Positions 38,289-51,327 of a DNA stretch of 64,000 nt are shown here, in pieces. The notes under the pieces were generated by a model. That model had not been told where the DNA came from. It saw nothing but the letters and a program-made list of their open reading frames with translations, and ran no database searches. The position numbers and the translations under genes were made by a program. Every line of letters begins with the position of its first letter. Within the stretch, counting starts at the first letter, position 1. Source of the DNA: Morchella semilibera (Eukaryota > Ascomycota > Pezizomycetes > Pezizales > Morchellaceae); assembly GCA_009192285.1 (NCBI GenBank), contig CM018607.1, positions 434,001 through 498,000 on the forward strand, in the 5' to 3' direction.

Positions 38289-40280
38289 ATGCGAGGACTC
38301 CTGACCTACTCTGCGCCTGCAGCAGTCATATTTGCAACCAACTTCCTAACTAAAACCGCCTCCGCACGCTTCCCTCAGGCGGCCAAAGACGATGTTAAAT
38401 TCGGCTCCACCCGTGTTCCTGGTGTTTCAGTCTCTTACCGCAACCCCAACATTTGCGAAGAGAATCCAAATGTCGAGTCTTATTCTGGATATATTCAAAT
38501 CCCAGCGAATACACTTGATTATAAGCAAGAGTACCCAATTAACACTTTCTTTTGGTTCTTTGAGGCCCATAACGACTCCGCAAATGCACCATTGACTGTA
38601 TGGATGAACGGCGGACCTGGGTCTTCTTCAATGTAAGTCATATATATATATATATATATATTGGTTTTTTAATAGGGAGATAATACTAATGTGCTCAATA
38701 GGAATGGTCTTTTTGAAGAAGTTGGCCCTTGCGATGTCAAGAACGACTCCAAGACAACAATCAAACGTGAATATGCCTGGAACCGCCTCACCAATCTACT
38801 CTTCATAGACCAGCCGGTCCAAGTTGGCTTCTCTTACGACACCCTGCACAATGGTACCCGCACCTTTGATCACAACGCTAAGGGCTTCAAGGACACACTT
38901 AAGAACTTCACTGCCACTGAGACTATTCCCCCAAATAATGCAACCTACATGGTCGGTACATTCCCGTCGCTCAGCATCAACAACACCGCAAACAACACCG
39001 ATATCGCAGCACAGGCTTTTTGGTACGGTTTACAGACCTTCACCGAGGCTTTCTCGCAGAAATATAAAAAACTCGATGAGGTCTCCATCTACGGACAATC
39101 ATATGGCGGGCATTTCGCACCCCGCTTCTCTGCCTATCTCGAGCAAAAGAACGAGCAGATCTCCAACAATACGTACAAGGCCCCTCGCGGTCGTTCTGAG
39201 AAGCCCGCAAAGCTGAACGTGAAGACTCTCGGTGTTGTCTCCGGATGTATTGATTACCCAACCCAATACGCAGGTTTCTACGCACTTGGTGCAAACAACA
39301 CCTACGATATCCCGTTCCTTAACCAATCCATTGCAAACACGCTCCTCAACCAGTACACCAAGTCTGGCGGTTGTAAGGACGCATACCTAGAGTGTCAGAA
39401 ACTCATGAAGGATGACCCATGGGGTGACAAGGGCACCGTTCGCGCTTGCATCGAGAAAGCCAACAAGGGCGTTTGCAGCATTGTCCACGACCAACAACCG
39501 GTTACTGATTTTGAATATGTTGCTATTGAAGGAAGAAATAGATACGATATTACCCACAATAACACTGACGGCTTCCCATGGACACATTGGAAGGGGTACC
39601 TCATGGATGCAAACGTCCAGCGCGAGCTTGGTGTCCGCGTCAACTATACTTCCTCTTCCGCTGCTGTCAGCCGCGCATTCACATCATCCAACGACCGATT
39701 TGGTGCCGGATTCCTCGAAGATATTGGCTACCTCCTCGACAAAGGTGTGAAAGTTTCATTGATCTACGGTGACAGGGACCATGCTTGTAACTGGTACGGC
39801 GGTGAGCTTGTTAGTCTTGCAATCAAGCACAAGAAGCAGAAGGAGTTTGCCGCCGCCGGATACACCAATATCATTGATAGCCACGGTAAAGTCGGTGGTG
39901 AGGTCAGACAGTATGGGAACTTCTCTTTCTCCCGAGTTTACCAGGCTGGACATGCTGTCCCCGCCTATGCTCCTGAGATATCATTCCGCATCTTCGAACG
40001 TACCCACAACGGAATGGACATTGGCACTGGTAAGGAGAAGGCTCTCGATGCCTTCTCTACTAAGGGAGGATCAACTAGTACTACCAAGACTAAGAACGAG
40101 GGTTTTGGACCTGCCCCCCAGTGTTATCTTCCTGACTTCAAGGGCTGCAATGAGGAGCAGATGAATGCGCTTAACAACGGAACTGCTGTTGTCGAGAACT
40201 ACTACGTTATCAAGCCGGCCGGCGGAATTGGATTCAACAGGCCAGTGAAGTCGACGGCGGGTACGGGGATCGTTAACTAA
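38289..40280 (+). CDS. Secreted serine carboxypeptidase (carboxypeptidase S1-like, peptidase family S10)
   Basis: The enzyme removes C-terminal residues from peptides at acidic pH. Exon 1 is 38289-38632 and exon 2 is 38702-40280. The 69-nt intron (GTAAGT...CAATAG) contains a TA microsatellite. The product is 640 residues with a signal peptide ([20 protein letters not shown]). Motifs are [11 protein letters not shown] (oxyanion hole), [22 protein letters not shown] (nucleophile Ser248), [15 protein letters not shown] (catalytic Asp about 472) and [11 protein letters not shown] (His532). Many NxS/T sites fit a secreted or vacuolar glycoprotein. All triad residues are present. The start is supported by the signal peptide and by CAAAAATCAG-type context just upstream. 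Confidence 0.96.
38641..38661. repeat. TA microsatellite inside an intron
   Basis: About ten TA units lie in the carboxypeptidase intron a few bases after the GTAAGT donor. Confidence 0.9.
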
Positions 40281-43200
40281 AAAGAAAAGAAAAACTATAT
40301 TAGTGGCTTGGTGGATAGAGAACTGGGGAAGAGTTGATTTTGGTTGTACTTTTTTGTTCTTTTCCTTAGAAGTTTCCTTTTGTTTGCATAATGATCTTTT
40401 GGGAGTTTTGTTTATTTATGAAGATACCGGGAAATCAAATCATGGCGTTGAACATAGTGCAAAGATCCGTAAAAATCATAAAAACAATAGCTTAACCAAT
40501 TGAGCATGTCGGTTTAGTACAGGTCTAACTATCAAAAATAGTTGAAGCTTCAGCTTATTTATTGATAGAACTGAAGCATTTGAACTTTGCCGGCTTTAAG
40601 GTTTTTGTCAGTCTTGACTTAAAACAAAAGCGGCTGATCTCATGGGCTAGCCTTACCTTAGATAAGAGTAAGTGTCCAATGTTTTTGACCTATAGATTCT
40701 TGATATTAACAATATCAAAATCTCGGTTGGATTAGAAAAAACATTATCAGTTACGAGAGATTAAAATAATAGTCCTTGACTGGAGTAGGCGATGGTATCT
40801 ATATTCTGCGTGTATGGTATGCATGTCCCTTACAGTTATCTCATTTTGTATTGTATAGCATATACTTGGTACATACATGTACTCATTCAAACCCACGTGG
40901 TTGTCCAGGGTTACCGTTGCTTCCTGCAGGGATAAGTCGGCGGTATTGAATCCCGAGATTAGAAAAGTGTAAAACTCAGAGCTGATTTCCCAAGTTGGTT
41001 TGCTAAAGCCTTCGTTCTCACGATACAGCTGGATATATGGCCTGCAGGCTAAACAAACATCTCATTAGTTATTCCTTTGATTTACTGAAGCCACTCCAAT
41101 ATTCTACTCCTCGGCATACAGGATTGATTTATCGATGTTGATAAGGACTTGCTCTTTTCTATCGCTCTAGCCGGACGATTCCCGAACAGTTTAAACTCGC
41201 CACATCCGAGACACAACAGCTGACTCAAAACCAAACTGTCGGGAGCGAACAGACCCTTAATTCCAGTAAGCTAGACGCTAGTGTTGTGATAACTAAACCG
41301 AGCACTTGGCACTGACGTTCCCACCTCCATTACCTTCAGCATCACCAACCTCTTCCTCCCTTCACTGTCTCTTCATCCAGAATCACATCATATTTCCCCA
41401 GGAAAGCTGCGTGGATCCGCTCAGTTTGTGTATAGCACTTCACAGAAGATCACTCGATTACTAACTAGTTGAGGATCACCTATTCAACTCATCACCAAGC
41501 GTGGTTGTCTCCAGGGACTTTTAAAAAAAGATTCAATAAAAAAGATACAATCCCTACCTTCCAGGCAATCTACATTAAAGCGTTCTCCAGGTTTACTGAG
41601 AGATCAGGTAAAACCGAATTCTCAATCAATTGTGCGGAGTTAGTGATTATGAATACTGATATATCAGGGCAAATCGCTTCGCCGTTCCGAGAACAGCCGT
41701 CTTCTATGATTTTTGGCAGCTTCAATAGTGGTAGCCGAGCAAGTCATTGGGATTGATGAAGTGGCTAAAATAAAGTTAAAACGGTGATACATGGGCCATA
41801 CCTATCGATTTGATAGAAAAACTACATATTTACTGTCCTTAGGTGGCTAACTTAAGGGAGTTCATGGTTCCCAGTGGAAATAATTTCAGTCTATTGTCAT
41901 TGGGGGGTTCCAATATATACGGACCTTGGATAATGAACTCGGTAATTTTTTCTTATAAAAATCTACCTACGTTTGAAATTTGTACTGACCTACTTTACAT
42001 GGTTTATATACTCAAGGCCAGTCGGAGGAAAACGTGTTTCACGGGCCGTCACTCGGCACACCTGGCAAGACTACCTTGCATGGATACTATAATTTCTCCC
42101 TACAAATCAGAATTTCCTTTCCTCGGTCTCAGGTCCTCGGAGCCATCTCCCAGGATTCTGGGCGCTGGTCTCATTCGTAACATTTAATGGAAACCATCCA
42201 CCTGGTATTTGGGCTCGATTCATATCATATCTCATCAGATTTATTTGAAATTGCGTTCGGGGTCTAGCTGATATTCAAGCACTTGATTGGTACGTGTCGC
42301 ACAATAGCTCTCTGTCAAACCAGTCATCTGTCGGATTTAAATCTTAGGGGTAGGTGTGCGTTCAATCATTGGTTGGCCTCATAGGCTAACATCCTATGTT
42401 TCACCTGTCAGGTAAGATTGAAACGGCATGATGCATTGATATTATGACATATCTCACTCAAAAGATTTAAGTTACAGGAAGGTTACCCTGGCATTAGAGT
42501 ATAACTCTATTGATATCTATTTAATAGAATACGCCAATATCGATTTAGTGCCTTACGGGCTGTAGTTGATGGTATATAACACGAGTTATACGTTACGTGT
42601 TAGCGAGATACAGTCTAGTTGGCAAACAGGGGGTCACATTTAAGGTAAGAAACAGCTAAGCTATTGGATCTCAGTATTGTTTTGATTCCACTCGCTCAAG
42701 CTCCCTTGTTCGTTTGCAGCTGTAGTTAAAGGCAGTGTTTGTTGAGCGACGATGAACGACACTGAATTATTTTGATTTACCGACTCGTAGGCTTGGTGGA
42801 GGACCGGGGGTTACCCACAAGTAACAACGGGCATAATGTGCGAATAGGGTAAAGGACGAGCTCGGCGTGACCGAAACATGACTTGCTTCTGGAGAACGGC
42901 AGCCATAGAAGCGGCAAAGGAATGTACGAAGGGGTTCGATCATTAGTGAATGTTGGCCGCCCTGAATTTGGTATCGCCTATATCTCCTGCAAATAGGCAA
43001 TAAGTTCTTAAAGACTGTTAATTGATAATAAAAGGAATTTGAAAAGGTTAATTATATGTGAGTATAGTTAATACTGGACGTTGGCTGCAGGTGAGGTAGT
43101 TATCTCCTATTTCTCAAAACGATTAAAAACCGGTGATTCCTATGACTAACGACGCTTTAGAAGTTTAGTTTGGCTAATATTACCGGTTGAGCGAGTTTCG

Positions 43201-46184
43201 GCACGCCTTTTCATATCGTATGTCGACGGGTCTGTGAGAGAACCACAGAGTGACTGCTCTACTTCAACCCACAGATCAGTATTACCTCCGAACACTCTAG
43301 CACTATGCCCAAGTCTTGGCGAGGATTTGGATTGGATCTACTGTTACAAGGGTTTTTAGGAGAATTCCTCTACCGACATCAGCGCCCTTGGCTCTATCAG
43401 GGTGAATTTATGGGAAAAGGACGTAGATCCCGGGTTAGGTTATAGGCGCTACGCTCTGGCTATCTGAGGGGATCTACCGTCATTTCACGTCACTGAGGGG
43501 GTATTCTAAAAAAAAAATGGCCCTAGGTTCCATAAAGATGCACCGCCTAAAGTTTCTCTAGTTTCGTGGTAAATTCTCTGCTCTAATAGTGGGTGTTATG
43601 CCCGACGTTGGTGTGTGGCCCTTTGAAACCTTTAAAAACTATTTTCAATTTCTCCTAACCCATTAGAGGGGTTATGAGGAGTATAATATGCATAGATGAA
43701 TGTGCAAAACCACAAAACGGCTCGCTCGGGGTAGAATCAACTTGAATAGGGCCTAAATCAAGGGTATGGTGGTACATAAAACGTAAAGTCTTCATCTTGC
43801 CGCGACACTTGTGCGCGGCTAACAATGGCCAACGCGTTGGCCGTAGGGCAAGTAACTACATGTAGGTATAACCTCACGGCATAGAACGTACATTCCCGGC
43901 TAATGTTCGAATTCAGTAGATACGTCGGTGGACATCGAGATGATACGCTACCAATTATAGACCGAGTAGCAGTAACGTGTTTCTCCTTATCGGTTCAATT
44001 TGGCGTTGGTCCATCTTTCTTTTTCATAAACATACGAGGTGCTTGACCTCCATAAAATCGGCAATTGTGGTACATACCATGCAGACAATTCGGATACGTG
44101 GCGTAGGCGGACCGGGAGGTAAGTCGCGGTGAAAGTTTGCATTCTGTTTTAAATGTGAACAGGTTGATATTAGAACATGCACGGCACGCGATATACTGCT
44201 GTGAAATAATAATTATAAGCGCGTAATTCCACTCTGTTACATGTTACATGGGTATTATGGATGCTCACGCGATATCACAAAGTAGCCCACCCATCCCAAG
44301 GCCAGCGGTGCCCCGCATCAATCACCAGACTTCGGTTGAATAAGGTTTGGCTTGGGCAGACTCGATCACTCGACCAAATGGCTGGATACCCAAATCGTTC
44401 TTAAATTAAGGAGTGCATGGGAATGGGATGGAAATAGCTGCTATGTATGTTCCTGAGCTGATATTTCCCCATCAAGAAGGAGAATCTGCATGATGGCGAA
44501 TCGACTTGCGTCACTCTAGAGATCAAGTCTTGGGCCAAATATCTTAGCCATCCTGAGCTGGTAGATGTAGCCTTTTCTGCCCGCTGGAAAAAACAGCGAG
44601 TGAGAGATGGTGATAGATTTCAACACAATCTTTGTTTGATTGAGGCAGACAGTCAATACAAAAACTGAAAATCAGACCACCTCCATGCCAGCGGGGATCA
44701 TTTGGTGGGCTCAAGCGAGGGGAGCTAGATGCGTCTGGAACTGGGCTTGATTGTCTTTGGTAGGATGGATGTGTGGATGCAACACTATTCTTCCGCCAAG
44801 TCCACCAACACTACCCTAGATTATCGGGAATAATCTTCTACTCAAATATCACTTTGGTCAATCGGATTTTACAGGGATATCCTTTATTCCGGTTGAGTCT
44901 CAATACAGCTTCCTATTTTGAACCGGTCGCAATCACAAAATCCACCTTGCATTTATGGATAGCACCCAGACCACTATCCTTTTCTCTGCTTCCATGTCAG
45001 TAATACTACTGAAGATCGGTGAGGCACGTATTTTGACTTGAGGCATAACAGGTACGTATTTTATCCCCCATAACACACCTGCAGTACGAGTACCTTCGGC
45101 CATTACAGTACCGACGACACACTCTAACCCAATAAGCAATCAACAAAATTTTAGTACTGCAGAGAACTCCAGACCATGCCTCACACCGCTTCTAAGATGA
45201 CTCAGGTAATCTACAATACTTCGATGTTAGTCCCCTGGGGAGAGGGGAGGTACTTGTATCACCACGTCTAGGATGTATGAATCCCGCCGATGGAACTCTC
45301 CTGGATTCTTGTTCCCTCTCCACCCTAATAGAAACTTTAGAAGACTGACTAGCCAGTGTTTTAGGTACCGCAGAGATTCAACCCAGGAGAAGAATATAAG
45401 AAACATATGCGATTATTCCCTACACGGAGAGTTCCAATACTAAACTAAATCATGGGGATACCTGCCTACCTCGAGTAGATATTCTGGTAGGAGATATGAG
45501 CTGAGATGGTACGTGTGACTAGCATGTATGACAAGGAAAGCGCCGCAGTTTAGATTTATGATAGGCCTGAAGCCAGTACCCGAAATTTGATACCGCAGGA
45601 TGGTTGCTCTGTGTCTACGCAGGGAAACCAAGGGGGGGTTGGAACTCCTAAAGTGGTGGAGCATAATACAGCACGCACCACCAGAATAGCGAGAGTGCTA
45701 CCCAGGACCAAACTCTAGGGACGCGGTTTCGGTCCTAGAAGCAATGTTATGAGAAGAAAAGGGTCTAGTCTAACGCGGGTTGGATTTCTGTGATACAGGC
45801 AGAAATCCTCTCAAGGATAATATCCTCGCCGAGGTTTATACGTGTTGATATTTACACACACATAGTAGCCTTGAGCAGGGCGGGGAAGGTGTCTTCTGTA
45901 GGCTAAGAAACGTCTATCCATGGAGTTATTGGTGACTAGCCGGTAGGTGTACCCAAGCACTGAAACATGACGAATCATGATTCATGATGCCAACGCTTTT
46001 GAAAAGCAACCGCCAAATGATGAATCTACTCTATGCAGAGCCTGTGTAAGTTATCTACATGATGCAATCTATAATAAATCTACGCGTATACATAACTATC
46101 TATCAAACAGGCCATAATATCCAGAAACCTGTACGTAAAAATCTCCCGGAAATTCAGAGAGAGTGTGTTGGGTTCGATCTGGCA

Positions 46185-46293
46185 TCAAACATCCGATACA
46201 GGTCGACATGGAGGGGGACATATTTGAGGGTGTCAGACATCTGATACAGACCAAAAATGAAAGGAAACATATTTGAGGATGTCAAACATCTCC
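46185..46293. repeat. 48/49-bp tandem repeat, about 2.3 units
   Basis: Units start at 46185, 46233 and 46282. Each begins TCAAACATC or TCAGACATC and ends ACATATTTGAGG. The third unit is truncated. Confidence 0.8.
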
Positions 46294-47570
46294 AAAGTAC
46301 GGGGGGGGGCGAGAGGCGCCATGTTTTTTGTTACCTCTCGATAGCTCTGTTGATTCGTAGCAGCGCGCCCAAAATTCGGCAAAGGACTGCAATTCTAGCC
46401 TACCCCAACGGGCTCAATGATTTCTAGGTGAAAATATCAAAGATAGGGGATCTCCCTGTTACCGAACTTAGTACTAACTAGTAATGGGGCTACCGTACCG
46501 AAATCTAACGGCCTCACGGGCTACACAAAAACCTCTTTCGCGTGGCTAGCAAAGATAGCGTGTTGGGAAAATGCATCTGTTTTGAATCAGACCTGCAGAA
46601 AAATACAAAGAAAGCATTATGCAGGTAGGTACGCGACCCACTCGTGGCAGGAACTCTACTATTCTGCCTAGCCATCGGGGGGAGGGGAATAAAATTGAGC
46701 CTTATAAGTTGATCACGGCGACGATTGATTGGCTATTCCGCTGCAGCATAATGCAACTGGCTGACTTTTGACTTACCCGCACTCTTACAAGCTATGCCCG
46801 GATTATTATAATATAGAGTTCTATTATGGACAATGCAGGTACAGTAGAACGAAAGGGAAAAAAAAAATGGATGGTACGGAATGGTACTTACGTGCTGTCG
46901 GTAACAGCGGGCCGAGTATCTTGCCAGAATTTATGAGGTTGATATAACCCGAGCGTGTGGTCGGGGCAATCTATCCACGCGATCGCTTGAGCTGCTGATG
47001 ATTGTGGGAGTGTGCGTCGCTGGTAGAGGGACATAAAGTGGGTTTACCATTCATCGTTGGATAGGACTGCACTTACATATATGAGATACCTAGTCCTGGG
47101 CCCTGGGCATTCCCGACAGACCGAACACCCTACCCACTACACCCAAATTAACCAGTAAAGCAATGACCACCGAATCGGATCGATTTGTGCCTCGGGAGGG
47201 AGGGAGGGAGGGAATGTTTGAGTAGGCGACATCTCTCCCAAGCAAGAGTGTGCGTGCGTTCGTGCATGCTCAAACGAGATCGTCAACTGTAGGGAGTGCC
47301 ACTTGCCGTCTCGGCATTACATCTTCAACCAAGGGCTCGGAATATGGCTTCTTCCGGGTCCAGAGCAAGGTCTATTGGATGGGTGGGTTTAATACAGGGT
47401 AGGGGGATCTATTTGATACATCACATCGTAGCATGACCTCCTCGAATATGTGGGCGCAGGCAAGTGTGGCTACTCTACCTACTCTGCTCTTCATAGGTAT
47501 CTCTCTTTCATACTTCCCATGTCTCTTTTTACTTTTTTCCCCTGGTATTTTTATTTTTTCTATTTTTCCT

Positions 47571-47571
47571 T

Positions 47572-47614
<43 letters not shown>

Positions 47615-47617
47615 TTT
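47571..47617. repeat. TTTA tetranucleotide microsatellite
   Basis: About eleven uninterrupted TTTA units inside a T-rich stretch. The open frames across it are artefacts of the repeat. Confidence 0.95.
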
Positions 47618-48654
47618 TTTTTATTTTTGCTTTGTTTCGACGTGGAGGAAAAAAGAATTTCCAGCCCCCCCCCCCACCCACTCACACCTCACACGTGGAA
47701 ATAGATAAATCATCGTAATAATAGCCACTATATTGCGGCAGCAGCAGCGGCGGCGTACGACCTAATGATAGAGGGCACACCTACCATGTGTCCTCTATCA
47801 CTACTGAACTCGAAAGGAGAGTCCCTGAATCACACCACTTGTTTACGCTCCATAAACGGGCGCTTTTCGAGTCTGGAGCGGCGACAGACGGGAATTGCAG
47901 GGCATGGCGTGTCTGGTCTTATTGATCTAACGGTTTTTACAGTCCTAGGAGCGATTTATGATGTGATTGGGGTAGATTAGCCGCCCCCCCCCCCCTCCAT
48001 GTGTTGGTCAGTTGAATCATTAAGCGAGAACGAGGTGGAGGAGAACCATAACAGGCATAAGGTAGAGAGTGGAGGAGCTGGAGGAGGTGGAAGAAAAGCA
48101 AGTGCAAGAGAGGAACAAGCATGCATATGAGTGGGTGGAATAATGTATGCGTACTCTACTGGAAATGATAACTTCTGCTGACGCTCTTAGGCAGGTATCC
48201 TGAACGCGCACTGCCATCCACACTTACCATAACCTATAACACATGCGTGTCTGTCTATCTAACTCAGTCTGTCCAACGGGATCCCCACACCACTGGAAAA
48301 AGCTATGTACCACAAAGATATAAAGAGGTCGATGGTATCCGCGCCGTCGGTATTTTTAATCGCCTGGTGAGTTTGAGCTGCTACCAGCATTCTGGAGACA
48401 TATTAACACATTTTATTTCTATCTTGCCCCTTTCATTTGAGGGATCTAATATTACGAGAAGTACCACACGTATAGATTTCTTCCATCACCCTATCTCTAC
48501 AGACTCGGGGGGTGCCGACCAGCCCTAAAAAGCGCAAACAAGCAAGCAAGGAAGGAATCGAGTACCACACTATTAACATTTATCACCATCACCCCATCAG
48601 CATACGATTCGTAGACGGTAAAAGAAGGGAGGATCATAAATCAACCAAGGAGAC

Positions 48655-50976
48655 ATGTCAACGCTTGTTCAAGCACCAGCCATGCCTGAGAACGTAAACA
48701 GTACTGTGGATGCGCTATCCACCGATGAAACCGACGAGGGTAACTATATGAACTGGGACAGCAGAGAAGAGGATAGGTAAATACTAGTGGTTATTCGTTG
48801 GGAGACAGAGAACTAAACTGACAATGCCATGCATTACCCCCTATAGATACAGCGTGTCATCCGACGGGGAGGAGGAAGGTGGAGAAGAAGAAGTGTATTC
48901 TTCTGATGAGGAACCTTCATCCGATGATGTTGAAGACGACGACGACGACGACGACGACGACGCCTCAGAGGTACTATCGACAATGTCACTGTCGGAGTCT
49001 ATAACGGACTATGTTTACGAGAATGGGAGACGCTATCATTCGTACCCGCTCGCGTGTTATGTGAGTATATAACTATAGATCCCCATCACTCTTTCTCTTT
49101 TATCCTCACACAACTGACGTTCATTTTTGGGAACCGTAGGCATTTCCAAACGATGAGCAGGAACAGGATCGATTAGACTTGATGCATCATTTGTGGAGCC
49201 TTGCTCTCGGTGGTGAGCTTTTCCTCTCACCCATTGATCACTCAAAGGCAGAAAGGGTATGTTATTCGCTCGTTCACTAGTTTATCACTTTTATTGGTTA
49301 GGGCGGTTTTTGCGGCTAGCTAGGGGGTTAGGATTTGTGGTTGGTTGGTGGTGAAACCATTGCTTGATACATCAGGGGCAATCCAGGGACCGATTGAGTT
49401 TAACTATCCTTTGTTGGCTAGAAAAAATCTGGACCCTGAATGCTCACTAGTTATCATGAGGTTTTTCTTCTTGCATAACCTATTTTTTCTTTCTTTTATT
49501 TGGGGCCATCCATCCATCCATTAATTCTAACGTTTGGTGCAGGTTCTTGATGTAGGGACTGGAACTGGTAAGCCTATCATATCCCTATTTATTACTAGTA
49601 TCTTTGTGCGCACATATTACGCACAGATCACCCATCTGGACTTCTGCACTAGCTTTAAGTTGAGACTTTAGGAGAATGAGCGCAGCAGCTAATCTAGTAT
49701 CTTTTACCTTTTTTTCTTGTCACAATAGGTATCTGGGCAATCGATGCAGCAGAGTATGTTTTTGTTTGTCTTATTTAAACACGAATCTCATCCCCTCATG
49801 GATCTCTAAATATCTTACTAACAAGCTCTAGCCTGCTTCCAAAAGCAACAGTAATTGGGAATGACCTCTCACCAATCCAACCAGTCTACGTCCCACCAAA
49901 TCTCCATTTCGTGATCGACGACTGTGAGGAAGAGTGGCCTTTCCCTGATAACCATTTTGATTTAATCCATATCCGCAACCTGTCTGGCGCAGTGCGGGAC
50001 TGGAAGAAGCTATATGCACAGGCTTTCCGGTGTGTGTCTGCGTCGGTCCAAGAGAAAAATAAGGGGTGCATGTATAAGAGAGATGGGGATATGACCAAGA
50101 TAAAGAATGTTCCGAACCGAATCTAACGTTGGGGCCCGTATATCGATTTAAAGGACACTTAAACCCGGCGGTTGGATCGAACTCAAAGATCACTCCCGGC
50201 CCTTTGACTGCGACGACGGCTCTCTCGCGGAAGACAACATTCTGAGGAAATGGGTGGACGACTTCGACAAGGCCTCCGATTTGGCCGGCGTGACGTGGAT
50301 CATGGCCGAGCAGTTCAAGAAAGATTTGCCCGAGGCCGGATTCAAAGAGGTCACAGAAAGGAGCTTCAAGGTTCCTCTTGGGTAATAAAGAAATTCCATT
50401 TTTTTCTCTCACTCTCTCCCTTTTTTCTTCTACTTTTTACAAGTTGGATGGTGGGACAGACAAAAAAAAAAGCAAGTATAATGTTTTGTTTACTGACGGG
50501 GTCCTGGTGGAGTGTGAGAGCAGAACGTGGGCGGAAGCTGAAGGCGATAACATGAAGGAAATGGGTATGTTGTGCTGCTAGCTAGGCGGGCCGGGTGGGA
50601 AGCCGGTGGAGCGGTTGTTCGCGGCTAAAGTCACCCACTTACTTACATCGTTTTTTTTACTCTATTATAGGTATCTTCCTACGAGAAGTGCTGCTCGTTG
50701 GCGCACAGGGATTGACGCTCGCCATGTTTACGAGGATGCTGGGGTGGGATAAGAAGGAGGTAGATGTGCTGGTAGCAAACATTCGCCAGGCTATCCAGGA
50801 CCCAAGTTTAAGTGTTTATACTAGATTGTAAGTTACACTCCCGCCCCCCCAGAGTTATTCTCTTATACGTCATGCTTCACTAAATCGAATTACCGCGCCT
50901 TATGCTGACGGTTGTATTCGATCATATATCCAGCTTCGTTACGTTCGCTCAAAAACCACTCACAACACATCCCTGA
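48655..50976 (+). CDS. LaeA-like SAM-dependent methyltransferase, ten exons
   Basis: Proteins of this family are class I methyltransferases related to LaeA, a regulator of fungal secondary metabolism and development. Ten exons join in frame to 389 residues: 48655-48776, 48847-49060, 49140-49256, 49543-49567, 49729-49753, 49832-50029, 50154-50381, 50524-50564, 50671-50827 and 50934-50976. The N-terminus is Ser/Glu/Asp-rich, with an Asp run (about 48937-48962). The family's opening YHSYPLACYAFPNDEQEQDR leads into the fold. SAM motif I is VLDVGTGTGIWAIDAAD, encoded by two 25-nt exons plus the start of the next. Later motifs are VIGNDLSPIQP, FDLIHIRNLSGAVRDW and TLKPGGWIELKD. The C-terminus ends FVTFAQKP. 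Many close relatives exist in each fungus, so this need not be LaeA itself. A nuclear or cytosolic location is expected. Confidence 0.93.
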
Positions 50977-51327
50977 AACAGAGCACTTTTCTTCTTTACC
51001 TGTATATAACAAAACGGCGGAATAATGATTGTAGATGGCATTTGCCCTAATTTAATTCTTTTGAACCCCTTTACCCCCTCCCCGTGAGCAATCCAAAAAC
51101 ACAGGTAAAATGGTATTTCTCACTACTACACTAACTGCACCTAGTAGCATATAGAATAACCAATACACCACGCTCCAACCCCCCCTCATCTCCCTTCCAC
51201 TCACAGCACCGCACCCAGAGCACCGCACCCCCTACGCCCCCGTACCCCACACCCCCTCCACCTCCACCTCCACCTCCACCCCTCCACCTCTCACCACAAC
51301 CACTCCTCCGCCACAACAATCCCACAA
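50977..51327. other. Short spacer between convergent genes
   Basis: About 350 bp separate the methyltransferase stop from the hemerythrin stop. The part near the latter (51240-51300) is a CCTCCA-type low-complexity stretch, probably 3' UTR of the minus-strand gene. Confidence 0.55.

Larger units (their letters stand above)
40281..48654. other. 8.4-kb gene-poor stretch
   Basis: No gene, RNA or transposon protein was recognised across this AT-rich region. It contains a 48-bp tandem array (46185-46293), a TTTA microsatellite (47571-47617), a TACATGTA octamer near 40873 and another near 43855, and C or G runs near 46302, 47665 and 47984. Open frames reach at most 114 codons with no domain signature. 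Old decayed elements are possible but not shown. Confidence 0.5.

Noticed and set aside
47433-47708. Two overlapping Tyr/Leu/Ile/Phe-rich frames
   Set aside because: They are produced by the TTTA microsatellite.
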